A stretch of 64,000 nt of DNA from Pseudomonas poae. GTDB taxonomy: Bacteria > Pseudomonadota > Gammaproteobacteria > Pseudomonadales > Pseudomonadaceae. The DNA is taken from assembly GCF_001439785.1 (NCBI RefSeq), contig NZ_JYLI01000003.1, positions 1 through 64,000 of the forward strand, given 5' to 3'. Position numbers and translations under genes: made by a program. Each line of letters opens with the position of its first letter. Positions within the stretch are counted from its first letter, which is position 1. Below the pieces are notes generated by a model. It did not search any database, was not told the DNA's origin, and saw only the letters and a program-made list of their open reading frames with translations. Positions 39,785-49,096 of the stretch are shown piece by piece.

Positions 39785-40045
39785 ATCGGCTACTATTGAA
39801 AGATAAGTCGGCTGGAAACACTAGGATTAGGTTTTAATTCTATGCGTTGAGCTTATCACGGCGCCAAAGTCCCACAATTATGGTTAGCCATTACGCTGTT
39901 AGACAGAAACTATAGGCTCTGGTTGTGAACTGCTTAAAGCTGAAGGCATTGTTGCCGATAATTATCTGCGGTGGCGAACCGTCGCCGTATCGACTGCCGA
40001 CAATTCGCACCTCAGCTCTCCGACCCGGCCCCGACGGAGCAACAT

Positions 40046-41965
40046 TTGATAAGTATTCTCTCTCGCACTCTTGAGGTGGTGCGCCGATTGGTGCGCTATC
40101 AGCCAAGCCCTCCGGTTAGCTACGCGGGCACCGTCATGGTGATTGCGCTATGTGCCGCCGTGCGCGCTCAGCTTTCATTCACGGCATTGCCGTACCTATT
40201 TTTTATACCGGGCCTGATGTTCATCGGTTTCCTCTTCGGTGTTGCCCCGTCGGTCCTGGGCTGCGTGCTAGCAGTGGTCACCGCACACTATTTCTTCATT
40301 GGCGGGATTGGCTTTAATGATGGCTTTGCCGCGTGGGCGAGTAGTGCGAGTTTCGCCCTTGTGACTTTCGGCATGGCGGTTGTTTGCGCTTTGTTCCGAA
40401 GAACCTTGAGCGCCCTCTACGCGGTCAATGATCGTCTGGAGTATGAGGTCGAGCGTCGTACACTGGAGCGAGATGGTATCTGGAATGTATCCCCTGACCT
40501 AATCTGCACACTGTCCTTGGGCGGGGACGTCGTGGCGATGAACCCGGCCTGGCAAACCGAAACCGGGCTTTCAGATCTAGAACTCAAGGGCGGTGCATTT
40601 TTCTGCTTCATCTCCCCCTCACAACTGTCAGATGCCCTACGCACCCTCGGCAGAGGGGATATCGCAGAGCTCGATACCCAAGGCTCTCGCGCCAATGGCA
40701 AACCGCTGCACCTGAACTGGCGAATAGCACGTCGAGAGGGGCTGTACTTTGCGGTCGCGCGGGACGTTACTGTATACAAAGAACGTCAAGAAGCGCTCGA
40801 TCAAGTGAGCTCGCAGTTGCAGCAGAGCCAGAAGATGGAAGCGGTGGGCCAGCTAACAGGTGGATTGGCCCATGACTTCAATAACCTGCTGACCGTGATC
40901 ACTGGCAGCTTGGACATGCTTGATCGACGTATCGCCCAGGGCAAGCAAGAGGATCTACCACTATATGTAGGGCTCGCACGAAAAGCTTCTGCCCGAGCAG
41001 CCTCTCTGACGCATCGGCTGCTGGCCTACGCCCGACGTCAACCTCTGGCGAGCTCAGTGGTCGACCCAGCGTTGCTAGCTCAAGAAATGAGGGAACTCAT
41101 CAGCAGGACCCTCACGCCGCGGATCGAACTGGAGCTAGTGGTACCAGAAGAAACCTTGCTGTGCTTATGTGACGCCCACCAATTGGAAAACGCGATACTC
41201 AACCTGTGCATCAATGCACGCGACGCTATGCCTAATGGAGGTCGGCTACGGATCGAAATCAGCCAGACCCGCGTAGAAACTACGGATGGCGCTACAGCGC
41301 TGAACGCAGGGCAATACGCACTTTTCCGGATATCTGACACTGGAGTGGGTATGCCACAAAGCGTGCTTGAGCGCGCTTTCGACCCATTCTTCACCACCAA
41401 ACCCTTGGGCTCTGGAACCGGCCTGGGCCTCTCGATGGTCTATGGCTTTGCCCAGCAATCATCGGGTGAAGCCCGGATCGAATCAGTTATGGGGAAAGGC
41501 ACTACGGTGAGCCTTCTCCTGCCATTGCATCACAGCGAGGCGGCAACTGTTGATGTCAGCGTACCCAGCAGTATGGAACACGATTTCCAGGCAGATAACG
41601 CCAGGATAATCGTGGTAGACGACGAGGTCGCTATTCGTGACCTTATTGGTGAGGCGCTGGAAGAAGTCGGCTATCAGGTCACCAAAGCTGGAACCGCTGC
41701 ACAAGCGCTGTGGGAGGTGGAAACGCAAGCAGAGGCAGCGTTATTGATCACGGACATCGGCCTGCCCGGCATTATGAGTGGCGATGAATTGGCGGTGATC
41801 GCGCTCGAAAAATGCCCGACACTCAAAGTCCTTTTCATTTCCGGCTTCTTGGAAAACGCTGTCCCGGCGATCGCACAAAAAAGCGGCCAGACCGAACTCC
41901 TGCTAAAGCCCTTTGCCCTAAAAGAGCTTAAAGCAATTGTGCAGCGTTTAATCTCTCAACGATGA
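40046..41965 (+). CDS. Membrane-bound hybrid sensor histidine kinase (DUF4118-PAS-HK-REC)
   Basis: This 639-residue protein has three or four N-terminal membrane segments of the KdpD/DUF4118 type (about 25-125), a PAS domain, HisKA with '[16 protein letters not shown]' (phospho-His), HATPase_c ('[14 protein letters not shown]', '[13 protein letters not shown]') and a C-terminal receiver with Asp in '[10 protein letters not shown]'. The H-box type is that of hybrid kinases signalling through the attached receiver. The start is uncertain: the TTG at 40046 has a GGAG site six bases upstream, while the GTG at 39971 gives a 664-residue form without one. No dedicated output regulator is adjacent. 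Confidence 0.88.
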   Translation: MISILSRTLEVVRRLVRYQPSPPVSYAGTVMVIALCAAVRAQLSFTALPYLFFIPGLMFIGFLFGVAPSVLGCVLAVVTAHYFFIGGIGFNDGFAAWASSASFALVTFGMAVVCALFRRTLSALYAVNDRLEYEVERRTLERDGIWNVSPDLICTLSLGGDVVAMNPAWQTETGLSDLELKGGAFFCFISPSQLSDALRTLGRGDIAELDTQGSRANGKPLHLNWRIARREGLYFAVARDVTVYKERQEALDQVSSQLQQSQKMEAVGQLTGGLAHDFNNLLTVITGSLDMLDRRIAQGKQEDLPLYVGLARKASARAASLTHRLLAYARRQPLASSVVDPALLAQEMRELISRTLTPRIELELVVPEETLLCLCDAHQLENAILNLCINARDAMPNGGRLRIEISQTRVETTDGATALNAGQYALFRISDTGVGMPQSVLERAFDPFFTTKPLGSGTGLGLSMVYGFAQQSSGEARIESVMGKGTTVSLLLPLHHSEAATVDVSVPSSMEHDFQADNARIIVVDDEVAIRDLIGEALEEVGYQVTKAGTAAQALWEVETQAEAALLITDIGLPGIMSGDELAVIALEKCPTLKVLFISGFLENAVPAIAQKSGQTELLLKPFALKELKAIVQRLISQR

Positions 41966-42478
41966 GCAGACTCGACACCTCAGGCATACGCCACGCAATT
42001 CTCAACCTTCGTGCCTTGCCGCCCGCGAAGCCATCGACTGCATCTTCTAAAGCAGGCGAACTACCGCTAGCCAATCACGTTGCTCACATTGCTTTCTGCC
42101 GAGCACTATTCCTTGATCGAATAGCCCACAGCAGCATCGAAGCAGGATTAAGTCAAACTTGCAGATACATCCTGTAGGCGCCAGGAAGCGATCAGGATGG
42201 GGTGGTGTGTTTTGGGTAACGGAGTAAGCGGAGGGTGGGCTTCTTGCTTGCAGAGTTTGAGCTTCAGGTCGGCAAGCGTCCGCCTTTGGCTGAATACTGA
42301 GCATCACTAACGGTAGAAACGTACTACAAGCGACCTTCAATTGAGGGCTGTTGAGGCATATGCTCATTCTGGGGAAATTCATATAAAAAGAACGTGTACA
42401 AATTTAAATTTGTGTACAGATTTTTTCGTCCGTGACGATATAGATGGCGAGGTGCCATGGATAGGGCCCGCAACAATT
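41966..42478. other. Intergenic region without a credible gene
   Basis: About 510 bases between the hybrid kinase and the PAS chemoreceptor genes. Frames at 41962-42177 (plus) and 42047-42382 (minus) have no ribosome binding sites and no family resemblance. The right end is AT-rich and holds the palindrome at 42398-42413 and the likely chemoreceptor promoter. Confidence 0.6.
42398..42413. promoter_or_regulatory. Perfect 16-bp palindrome upstream of the chemoreceptor gene
   Basis: ACAAATTTAAATTTGT is a perfect palindrome, extendable to GTACAAAT...ATTTGTGTAC. It lies 66 bases before the chosen start of the PAS-chemoreceptor gene, a position fitting an operator or the promoter region. Confidence 0.5.
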
Positions 42479-43798
42479 ATGAGTCCAATTGCCATGCTTA
42501 CCCTCTTCGGAATGCGCCGTGATCGTCGCGCGATACAACAATTGGTGACTGCGATTACTCGCGGAGTACCGCCACAAGTAGACGGATGCGCTGAAGCAGC
42601 TGCAGTCCATGATGCCTGGAGAGCGTTCGATTCACTCGATCGCGGTTCCAGGTCCCGTATACAGGAGCTTGAGCAGGAATTGGAAGCAGCTCGTGAGCTA
42701 CTTCGCGACGCAGCATCGTCCGCTTCTGCGCACGAGATCAGGTTTGATCTTGTGAACCGCGCTTCCAGCGAAGGGCTTTGGGATATGGAAGTAGTCGCCG
42801 GCGACCCCGTGAATCCTAAAAATCGTTTTTGGTGGTCTCAGCAACTACGCAACCTCTTGGGGTTCAGCGATGAGCGCGACTTCCCAAATGTTCTAGCCAG
42901 TTGGGCTGATCGCCTGCATCCACAGGACAAGCAGGCCACTCTTGACGCTTTCACCCGTCATCTGAACGATAAATCCGGGCATACCCCTTATAAGGTGAAA
43001 AATCGGCTTGCGATGAAGGACGGCTCATACCGCTGGTTCTACGCACAAGGAGAAACGCTGCGGGATGATCGAGGTATGCCTATACGCGTAGCGGGTTCTC
43101 TGCGTGACATCCATGATCAGCTTGAGCGAGATGAAGAGCACGACGTGATCATCACCAGGTTCGAACTGGCCCGGGAAATGCTCTCGGACGGTTTGTGGGA
43201 TATGGAAGTTATTGCGGGTGACCCGGTAAACCCAAAGAACCCATTCTGGTGGTCTCCTCAATTCAGACGATTGCTTGGATTTGAAACCGTGGAGGAGTTC
43301 CCTGATGTCTTGGATAGCTGGGCATCCAGGCTGCACCCGGATGATAAGGAGCAAAGCCTCAATGCCTTTGGAGCTCACCTGAACGACCGGTCTGGGAGAA
43401 CGCCCTTTGATATCGAGTATCGTCTCAAGATGAAGAGCGGTGAATATCGATGGTTCAGAGCTCGGGGTCAGACTCGGCGCGACGCCTCTGGCTCGCCGCT
43501 TCGGGTAGTAGGAGCCCTTGTGGATGTCCATCTGCAGCACGAGCAGGAAGCGTTACGACAGGCAGAGGTCGCGCATCAACTGACGCTTGAAGACAACATC
43601 GCTCAATTGTCTCAGATAGTTGGGACTATACAGAGCATTGCGAACCAGACAAATCTCCTGGCACTGAACGCGGCGATCGAGGCCGCGCGCGCTGGCGAAG
43701 CGGGTCGTGGCTTCGCAGTCGTTGCCGACGAGGTTCGCAAGCTCGCGACTCGCACTACAGAAGCAACCGAACAAGCTGCCGGGATGATCGCCCGCTAA
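42479..43798 (+). CDS. Soluble double-PAS methyl-accepting protein (BdlA-like)
   Basis: This protein of about 439 residues has no membrane segment. A short coiled-coil N-terminus is followed by two PAS domains that are clear duplicates: both contain 'GLWDME(V)(V/I)[13 protein letters not shown]' and 'HLND(K/R)SG.TP'. The C-terminus is only the tip of a chemoreceptor signalling domain ('[40 protein letters not shown]'), ending just after it. Layout and size resemble P. aeruginosa BdlA (417 residues), a biofilm-dispersion chemoreceptor working with c-di-GMP phosphodiesterases. The start is uncertain: ATG 42479 or 42494. Confidence 0.82.
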   Translation: MSPIAMLTLFGMRRDRRAIQQLVTAITRGVPPQVDGCAEAAAVHDAWRAFDSLDRGSRSRIQELEQELEAARELLRDAASSASAHEIRFDLVNRASSEGLWDMEVVAGDPVNPKNRFWWSQQLRNLLGFSDERDFPNVLASWADRLHPQDKQATLDAFTRHLNDKSGHTPYKVKNRLAMKDGSYRWFYAQGETLRDDRGMPIRVAGSLRDIHDQLERDEEHDVIITRFELAREMLSDGLWDMEVIAGDPVNPKNPFWWSPQFRRLLGFETVEEFPDVLDSWASRLHPDDKEQSLNAFGAHLNDRSGRTPFDIEYRLKMKSGEYRWFRARGQTRRDASGSPLRVVGALVDVHLQHEQEALRQAEVAHQLTLEDNIAQLSQIVGTIQSIANQTNLLALNAAIEAARAGEAGRGFAVVADEVRKLATRTTEATEQAAGMIAR

Positions 43799-44020
43799 CT
43801 ACTGCTCTGTTTAAGCCAAGCTAGCGCGACATTCGCCCATCTGCTCGCTGCCTCGGTACGTACAATGAAATTTATAGTAGGCAACCAACGGCAGTGAGCT
43901 CGAGCATCCATTACCCATCCAGATATGAAACATCTGTTGGGAATTTATGTAGGGCGCTCTGTATCGTTGCTGATGTTCTGATCGAAAGCGGTCCTAAGCC
44001 CTTAGCTGCCAAAGATTAGA

Positions 44021-44050
44021 AGCCTCAACATCTTGAGGCTTATTTCGTTA
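44021..44050 (+). terminator. Intrinsic terminator after the chemoreceptor gene
   Basis: The stem AAGCCTCAA / TTGAGGCTT with a CATC loop is followed by ATTTCGTT. It lies about 220 bases after the stop, in a gene-free stretch (43799-44097). Confidence 0.7.
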
Positions 44051-44097
44051 TAGCAGGATCTAGCGAAGCGGAAGCTGCTTAAGCTTCCGCTTTTTCA

Positions 44098-44307
44098 TCA
44101 CCCGCTTTTTCTTTTGAGCTTGAGGTCAATAAAATTAAGCTCTGCATTGATTGCATCAATCGTGAGCGTCTCAACCTTGGTGTCTTTGGTTGCTCTTGCG
44201 TTGAGTTTTTTCACTCCAGCCATGCCGACAATTATCCCGTTTAAATGAAGCTTTCGGGCCTTCAGGTAATCAGGCATCTGTGAGCTGTTCTGTGGTGGTT
44301 TGTTCAT
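44098..44307 (-). CDS. Small basic protein of unknown function
   Basis: A 69-residue Lys-rich protein starting MNKPPQNSSQ and ending LKLKRKSG, with helical character in the C-terminal half. It is the last gene of the minus-strand island backbone, 63 bases after the coiled-coil gene. No family recognised. Confidence 0.55.
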   Translation of the reverse strand: MNKPPQNSSQMPDYLKARKLHLNGIIVGMAGVKKLNARATKDTKVETLTIDAINAELNFIDLKLKRKSG

Positions 44308-44370
44308 GATTGGACCGATGGTAGGCCCGAAGCAGCCGACCCTTGCCGGTTGCTTCGGGGAAGGTTTGAG

Positions 44371-45213
44371 TTAGGCCGCCAACAGGTCAAGCAGGCTGTG
44401 TTGGTGTGAGCGAGCCGCGAGTTCTCGCCAGGTCCAGCTTCCAAAGTGCTCGCCCAGTTCAGGGATATCCAGCTTCATCAGTGCAACCGGGTCACGACTA
44501 ATCAGGTTGCGTGCGGCCCACAGCTTGCCGCCGGTCTCCAGCAGTGTTTTGGCGGCCTCATTCCACTGTTCTTCCAGCACAGTGTTCGCCAGGTGAGCCG
44601 CTTTATTCTCGATCTCGGTGCGTTCCTTTTGTGCCTCTGTGATATGCAGATCAATCGTCACCAGCTCCTGCTCCAGTGCGGTGATGAGCAGTTGTTGGCG
44701 GCGGTGATGCTCAGCCACAGCCGTGAGGTTTTTTGCTGCCTTTTGAGCTTCTGCGTTAGCCGCTTTTTCGCCCTCTACATCGCCCCAGGCGACAGCCTGT
44801 GCATAAGCGGTGGCCGCGTCTGTTTCAGCTTGTCGAGCTTTTGCCATGTCTTCCTGATCGCTCTGGCGGACCTGCTGCAACCGGGTCTCGATGCTGCTGC
44901 GCTTTTCGTTGAGTTCCATCTCGTCGGCTTTCCAGTTCGCCATATCGCTGAGGTATCCCGCAGCCAAGCTCTCACGGTTTGCCAATCTCTCAAGGCGATG
45001 AATCTTTTGATTCAGGTTGCTGATCTCCAGATTTCGCGAGTCGATGCGTCTTTTGTGATCGTTGATTTCATCCTGCACGGCTCGTTGACGGCCCTGCTGG
45101 ATAACCTCCGGGCTTTCCAGCGCCTCTTCGAAGGGAGCCAGGTCACCCTGAATACTCTCCACTTCGAGGGTCAGTTGGTCGCGGCGGTCTTTCAATTCTT
45201 GGATAGTGTTCAT
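44371..45213 (-). CDS. Coiled-coil protein of unknown function
   Basis: This 280-residue protein is coiled coil for about residues 1-210 (runs of Glu, Gln, Lys and Arg with heptad leucines) and ends with a short globular part that is Trp-rich ('GKLWAARNLI', 'FGSWTWRELAARS'). ATG at 45213. It lies 98 bases after the primase-helicase gene and may belong to the same transcript. A structural or scaffolding role is possible, but no family is recognised. Confidence 0.7.
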   Translation of the reverse strand: MNTIQELKDRRDQLTLEVESIQGDLAPFEEALESPEVIQQGRQRAVQDEINDHKRRIDSRNLEISNLNQKIHRLERLANRESLAAGYLSDMANWKADEMELNEKRSSIETRLQQVRQSDQEDMAKARQAETDAATAYAQAVAWGDVEGEKAANAEAQKAAKNLTAVAEHHRRQQLLITALEQELVTIDLHITEAQKERTEIENKAAHLANTVLEEQWNEAAKTLLETGGKLWAARNLISRDPVALMKLDIPELGEHFGSWTWRELAARSHQHSLLDLLAA

Positions 45214-45311
45214 CTGTATTGTCTCTGGGTACTGCGGTTAATAGGGATGGTTGTCGAATGGCTGGCAAGGCCGGGAATGAGCCGGCGCTACCTCTATCAG
45301 CAGGCATGCCG

Positions 45312-48200
45312 TCAGGCGGCCTTGGCCTCGCCTTCATCCGTTCCTGGAACGGTCTTCACCACGTAGCAGCGTTGAGGTCCTAACCCGGGCAGGCGAATCA
45401 AGCTGTACGCCTTTCCGTCGGTTCCCGGCTCGAGCACGCCCCGTTGCAGCAGCTCCTTGTTCACCGCACTGATATTCATGCCCTTGAAGATCTCGGCCCT
45501 CCAGGCTTCCGGCAGCACGTAATAGGTATTGGTGGTATGCAGGGCATCGCCCATGCCGTGTTCCATCGTCTTGCGAAAGCCCAGTCGATCAATCGTGCGT
45601 GGGCCGTGTTCATCGATCTTGGCGGCGGCAGATTCCCAGCGGGTGAAGCGGCTCTCTCCAAAGCGTTCGATGACCTGGTGCAGTCGAGCCACAATCGCAT
45701 CCCCCTCGAAGTTACCGGCGCCGCCGCGCTCAGCCAGCCAAGCGTGCAAACACACCCGTGCGGCGGTCGTGGCCGTACCATCGGGCCAACCGGTGACGCC
45801 GAAGGCGGTGGCCAGCTCTCCGGCCGCTGCTGCGAGGCCGAAGCGAAGGGCGGCGCGCTGGGCCTGCCCACTGGCCGAGGCGGGCAGGTTTTGGGTGATG
45901 AACTGCTCCACCGTGCGACGAATGATCACCGTCCATCTGAGCATTTCGCCAGGCGCGCACAGTGCGTGCAGGAAGGCGGTGAGGGGGGTGCCGTAGTACT
46001 TGGCGACACGGGCCTTGAGCGCGTCAGAGAGGGCGGCAGCGTCATCAAAACCGTTCAGTACATCGAACATGCCCAGGCTTTTGCTGGCGTCCGCTGGCAC
46101 GGCAAGCATCCGCACCTCCATGCCGGCTTTCAGCTCTTTGTTGGCATCTGCCATGTGCTGCGCCAATGTCTTCTCGCCGGTCGAGAGAAACAGCAAGCGC
46201 CACTCCTGAACCTGTCGGCCCGCTTGTCCTCGATCATTCGCACGAGCCTTACCGGTGCCATTGCCGAGCATGTACACCGTCTCGCCGATAATGCGCGGAT
46301 CGCACATGCCGATTTCATCCAGCACCAGTAGGCCGTCCGAATGTGCGGCGGCGATTGACTCCAGGGCGTTATCCGTCGAGCGCCATGAGCGCATCAGACG
46401 TGGCCCGCCATAAACCGAGGCCGCGACCTGCAAGTGAGTGGTTTTGCCCCCGGAACTGTCGCCATACAGGTGGAAGCCGCCCGACTCATGACCGAGCATG
46501 TTCAACAGAGGCCCTGCAAAGGCCACAGAAACGACAAACGCCAAGCGGTGGTTACCAACGCACAGCGCGCCGATTTGCTGCTGCCATTGCTCCAGAGAAC
46601 CTGCCTCGCTGATCGGCGGCAACTGCGCACCGGCCTCATAAAAATGCAGGTGTTCGGCGTGCGAGCCGATCTGTTGTTCGGGCAATAGGAACGCATTGTC
46701 GTGCCAGCCCAGGCGCGTTACCAAACGTGCTCGCTGGGCGCTATCGAAGCCGCCAAGGTAACTCTGCAGATCATTGCGTGCGTTGCGCCCTGATCGGCTT
46801 CCAGCAAGGCGCAGGCCCATGTCTACCAGCGGGCCGAGTACGTCCTTACCGAAGTCGCCGGTCATGGTTCGGGCCGGAATGTTCCAGCGTTTTTTTGCGC
46901 CGTCCGGGTCGTCGAACTCGACCAATAACCCCCAGTTATGGCCCTTGTCGTCGCGAGTACGGGCGATGATTTCGAGAGGCGAACACACAGGACGCGCCTC
47001 GCCATCATCGCCGGAATAAAACACCCCTTCAGACGTCAGGCGAAAGCCGCCCGGCAATAGGTCATTTTTCGATTTCGCAGGGCGTTTGGCGGGCGCCTTT
47101 GCCTTCTGTTCTTGAGGTTCAGTTGGCTCAGCGGCACTGCCGAAAAACTCACCGCTGCGCACCAGCTCGGCGATGTGGGCAGCGGTCCAGCCTTTGGCTA
47201 ACGCATCCGCTGCATCGTCGCCGTCTGCCCATTTTCCACCCTTGATGAGCGTGGGCTCTCCGCCTTTGCTGCTGGGCTTGAGCTTGAACACGTCGAGCGA
47301 AACTCGTTGTACCGAAGCGACGCCCAGCTCAATCAACTTGTGCTCGATGGCGTCCATGCAGGTCTTGCCGCTGGCATCGTTATCCGGCCATAGCACCACC
47401 GTGCGCCCTTTGAGTGGCGTCAGGTCGGCCTTGTGCCAAGAGTTGGAGCCGTTTGGCCAGCACGTGGCTACATGGTCGGGCATCAGTTCAGCGGCGGCAT
47501 CAGCTGCTTTCTCGCCCTCACACAACACCACGGGCGCATCGGTGCGCTGTGCCAGCTCATCCAGGCGTAGCAGAGGCCGGAGCTCCGGCAATCCCTGCCA
47601 GCGCCATTGTGTGGTTTGTCCATCCGAACGTTTGCACCAGGTCAACGGCGCAAAGACTTTTCGCGGTTTGCCGTCTTCATCTGGGCTCAAGTCGAATCGA
47701 TACAGCACCATGACCGGTTGGCCCTGCCCATCGCGATAGATCCACACCTTGGACGGGGCGCCGTGTTGTCGGTGCTTGGTTGGGCACTTGTTCATGGCCT
47801 CGGCCGAGATCGGCTGAACCGCGATCCACTCCGGTGTTGCGCTCTTGGTCGGTACGCTTTTGGCGGTCGCAGAACCTGCCGAAACACTGAGCAGATCCGC
47901 TAGCTTTTTGCAGGCCTCAACGTCTGTGCCGCCGCCGATGTAGCGCACCAGGTCTATCAGGTCACCGCCCTTATCGCCGGTGGCAAAATCCGCCCAGGTG
48001 CCTTTGCTCAAATTGACCTTGAGTGACCCTGCGCGCTTGTCGGTACGCGTGGGATTCGGTGCGGTGTATTCCTTGCCACCGTCGATACGTTTGCCGTCTG
48101 GCAGCCAGTGAGCAAGCACACGGTCGATGTTCTTCAGGGCTGCGCTTTTTACGTCGGCAAAGCTGGGGCGTTTTGAAGTGTTGCCGGTGCGCTGAATCAT
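45312..48200 (-). CDS. Primase-helicase with Toprim and DUF927 domains (P4 alpha-like replication protein)
   Basis: This 962-residue protein is the probable replication initiator of the island. The N-terminus (about 40-110) resembles a zinc-less primase-binding region ('GTWADFATGDKGGDLIDLV'). A Toprim primase core follows, with 'VVLCEGEKAADAA' (about residue 225) and 'VVLWPDNDASGK' (about 272). A DUF927 helicase domain has Walker A 'GDSSGGKTT' (about 580) and the Walker B-like 'LLVLDEIGM'. It overlaps the upstream DUF3077 gene by four bases. P4 alpha also combines primase, helicase and origin binding; the two iteron arrays are its likely targets. Confidence 0.88.
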   Translation of the reverse strand: MIQRTGNTSKRPSFADVKSAALKNIDRVLAHWLPDGKRIDGGKEYTAPNPTRTDKRAGSLKVNLSKGTWADFATGDKGGDLIDLVRYIGGGTDVEACKKLADLLSVSAGSATAKSVPTKSATPEWIAVQPISAEAMNKCPTKHRQHGAPSKVWIYRDGQGQPVMVLYRFDLSPDEDGKPRKVFAPLTWCKRSDGQTTQWRWQGLPELRPLLRLDELAQRTDAPVVLCEGEKAADAAAELMPDHVATCWPNGSNSWHKADLTPLKGRTVVLWPDNDASGKTCMDAIEHKLIELGVASVQRVSLDVFKLKPSSKGGEPTLIKGGKWADGDDAADALAKGWTAAHIAELVRSGEFFGSAAEPTEPQEQKAKAPAKRPAKSKNDLLPGGFRLTSEGVFYSGDDGEARPVCSPLEIIARTRDDKGHNWGLLVEFDDPDGAKKRWNIPARTMTGDFGKDVLGPLVDMGLRLAGSRSGRNARNDLQSYLGGFDSAQRARLVTRLGWHDNAFLLPEQQIGSHAEHLHFYEAGAQLPPISEAGSLEQWQQQIGALCVGNHRLAFVVSVAFAGPLLNMLGHESGGFHLYGDSSGGKTTHLQVAASVYGGPRLMRSWRSTDNALESIAAAHSDGLLVLDEIGMCDPRIIGETVYMLGNGTGKARANDRGQAGRQVQEWRLLFLSTGEKTLAQHMADANKELKAGMEVRMLAVPADASKSLGMFDVLNGFDDAAALSDALKARVAKYYGTPLTAFLHALCAPGEMLRWTVIIRRTVEQFITQNLPASASGQAQRAALRFGLAAAAGELATAFGVTGWPDGTATTAARVCLHAWLAERGGAGNFEGDAIVARLHQVIERFGESRFTRWESAAAKIDEHGPRTIDRLGFRKTMEHGMGDALHTTNTYYVLPEAWRAEIFKGMNISAVNKELLQRGVLEPGTDGKAYSLIRLPGLGPQRCYVVKTVPGTDEGEAKAA

Positions 48201-48469
48201 GGCGCTGTCCTCGTTGCATACAGCGCATCGTTGACGTCATCGATCAGCGCTTTTGCCATCTCGCCCAGGTAGAACGCCGGCCAACTAAACCGTTCGCCCT
48301 CATTACTCATGGCTGCGTCTAGGGTCAGTTGATTGGCGTAGTACTGAAACAGCGATATGGCCTCAAGTGCGTCCTCGATCGGTACGCCTGCATTGACCTT
48401 AAAAAGCTTTTGACTACCGCTGGCAACGCATGAGAATTCTGCACGCCCGAGGGTGTTGGCAGCGTTCAC
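48197..48469 (-). CDS. DUF3077-like small protein
   Basis: A 90-residue protein with 'LFKVNAGVPIEDALEAISLFQYYANQLTLDAA', the pattern of DUF3077 proteins common in Pseudomonas islands. The GTG start at 48469 overlaps the upstream stop (GTGA) and its own stop overlaps the primase start (ATGA), so its translation is coupled on both sides. Function unknown. Confidence 0.72.
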   Translation of the reverse strand: MNAANTLGRAEFSCVASGSQKLFKVNAGVPIEDALEAISLFQYYANQLTLDAAMSNEGERFSWPAFYLGEMAKALIDDVNDALYATRTAP

Positions 48470-48750
48470 AGAGCACCGCCTTTCTGGCCCATTGGCACAG
48501 AGGAGGCATCACCGTACATGGTGAGTGTTTTGATCAAGCCTAAGGTGCCACGCACGTCCCAAATAACGGACGACAGCACGCGGTTGGAGAGCAGGGGTTT
48601 ATCCCCGTCTAAGTGGTCTTCCAGCAGCATGAGAACGGAGTCGGCACGGTCCAGAGCACAGGTGATGGCGTCAATGGGAATACCGGCTTCAGCATCCTGG
48701 CTGACGCAGAGCAGATCCTCGGGTAGTGAAAAGCCTGGGAGCATGCTCAT
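48466..48750 (-). CDS. Small helical protein of the primase operon
   Basis: A 94-residue protein starting MSMLPGFSLPEDLLCVSQDA, mostly helical, ending MGQKGGAL. Its ATG at 48750 overlaps the stop of the 52-codon gene (ATGA), and AGGGGG precedes it. A longer frame to 49233 runs through the RNA leader and is not believed. 'DAEAGIPIDAITCALDRADSVL' resembles the DUF3077 pattern of the next gene, so the two may be distant paralogues. Confidence 0.68.
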   Translation of the reverse strand: MSMLPGFSLPEDLLCVSQDAEAGIPIDAITCALDRADSVLMLLEDHLDGDKPLLSNRVLSSVIWDVRGTLGLIKTLTMYGDASSVPMGQKGGAL

Positions 48751-48905
48751 TGGGCACCCCCTGCGGCTTCCAGGGCGCGAGCCTTGGACATATGGGCGTT
48801 GTAACGGGAAAGGCGTGTAGCGAGGCTGGAGTTGGCGTGTAAAGCGGCGAGAGCCATTGCTCGATGAGCAGCGGCGCGAATTTTGGACGGATTGAGGGCG
48901 TGCAT
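48747..48905 (-). CDS. 52-residue protein, first gene of the primase operon
   Basis: The product is a 52-residue basic, Ala-rich helical protein starting MHALNPSKIRAAAHRAMAL and ending LEAAGGAQ. Its ATG at 48905 has the strong site AGGAG (complement of 48915-48919) nine bases upstream. Its stop overlaps the next start (ATGA). It is the first coding region after the C4-like RNA, and its ribosome binding site lies inside a sequence complementary to the hairpin loop of that RNA. This suggests it is the regulated entry point for translation of the operon. Family unknown. Confidence 0.68.
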   Translation of the reverse strand: MHALNPSKIRAAAHRAMALAALHANSSLATRLSRYNAHMSKARALEAAGGAQ

Positions 48906-48963
48906 GGGGCGAAACTCCTATTGTTGAGGAGCTGCCACGGTTCGCCGTCAAACGAATTAGGGT

Positions 48964-49038
48964 GGCAGCTGTGCGCAGGTTGACGGACCGGGACAATAGG
49001 AACCCGGCAGACCCGAAGGTCTCCCACGCACAGCCGCC
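48964..49038 (-). ncRNA. C4-type antisense RNA (P4 CI / P1 C4 family)
   Basis: On the minus strand an outer stem GGC.GCTGTGCG / CGCACAGC.GCC encloses two hairpins: GAGACC-TTCG-GGTCT and CCGGG-TTCCTATTGT-CCCGG. The loop TCCTATTGT is complementary to ACAATAGGA at the ribosome binding site of the next gene, and CCGTCAA is complementary to TTGACGG in both leader target sites. Structure, conserved core (TGTGCGTGGGAGACC) and two-box pairing fit the C4 antisense RNA family. Ends are approximate. Confidence 0.8.
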
Positions 49039-49059
49039 ATAAAACGGAGATGCGGGCAC

Positions 49060-49096
49060 AAAAAAAGCGCCTGCAATCGTAATGGGGGCGCCTGTG
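49060..49096 (-). terminator. Terminator inside the immunity leader
   Basis: On the minus strand AGGCGCC, a loop of about 15 bases, and GGCGC are followed by seven T residues. It separates the first target boxes from the C4-like RNA, so transcripts may stop here depending on RNA pairing. Confidence 0.75.

Noticed and set aside
42047..42382. 111-codon minus-strand frame between the kinase and the chemoreceptor
   Set aside because: Cys-rich random-looking product without a start signal; kept as noncoding.
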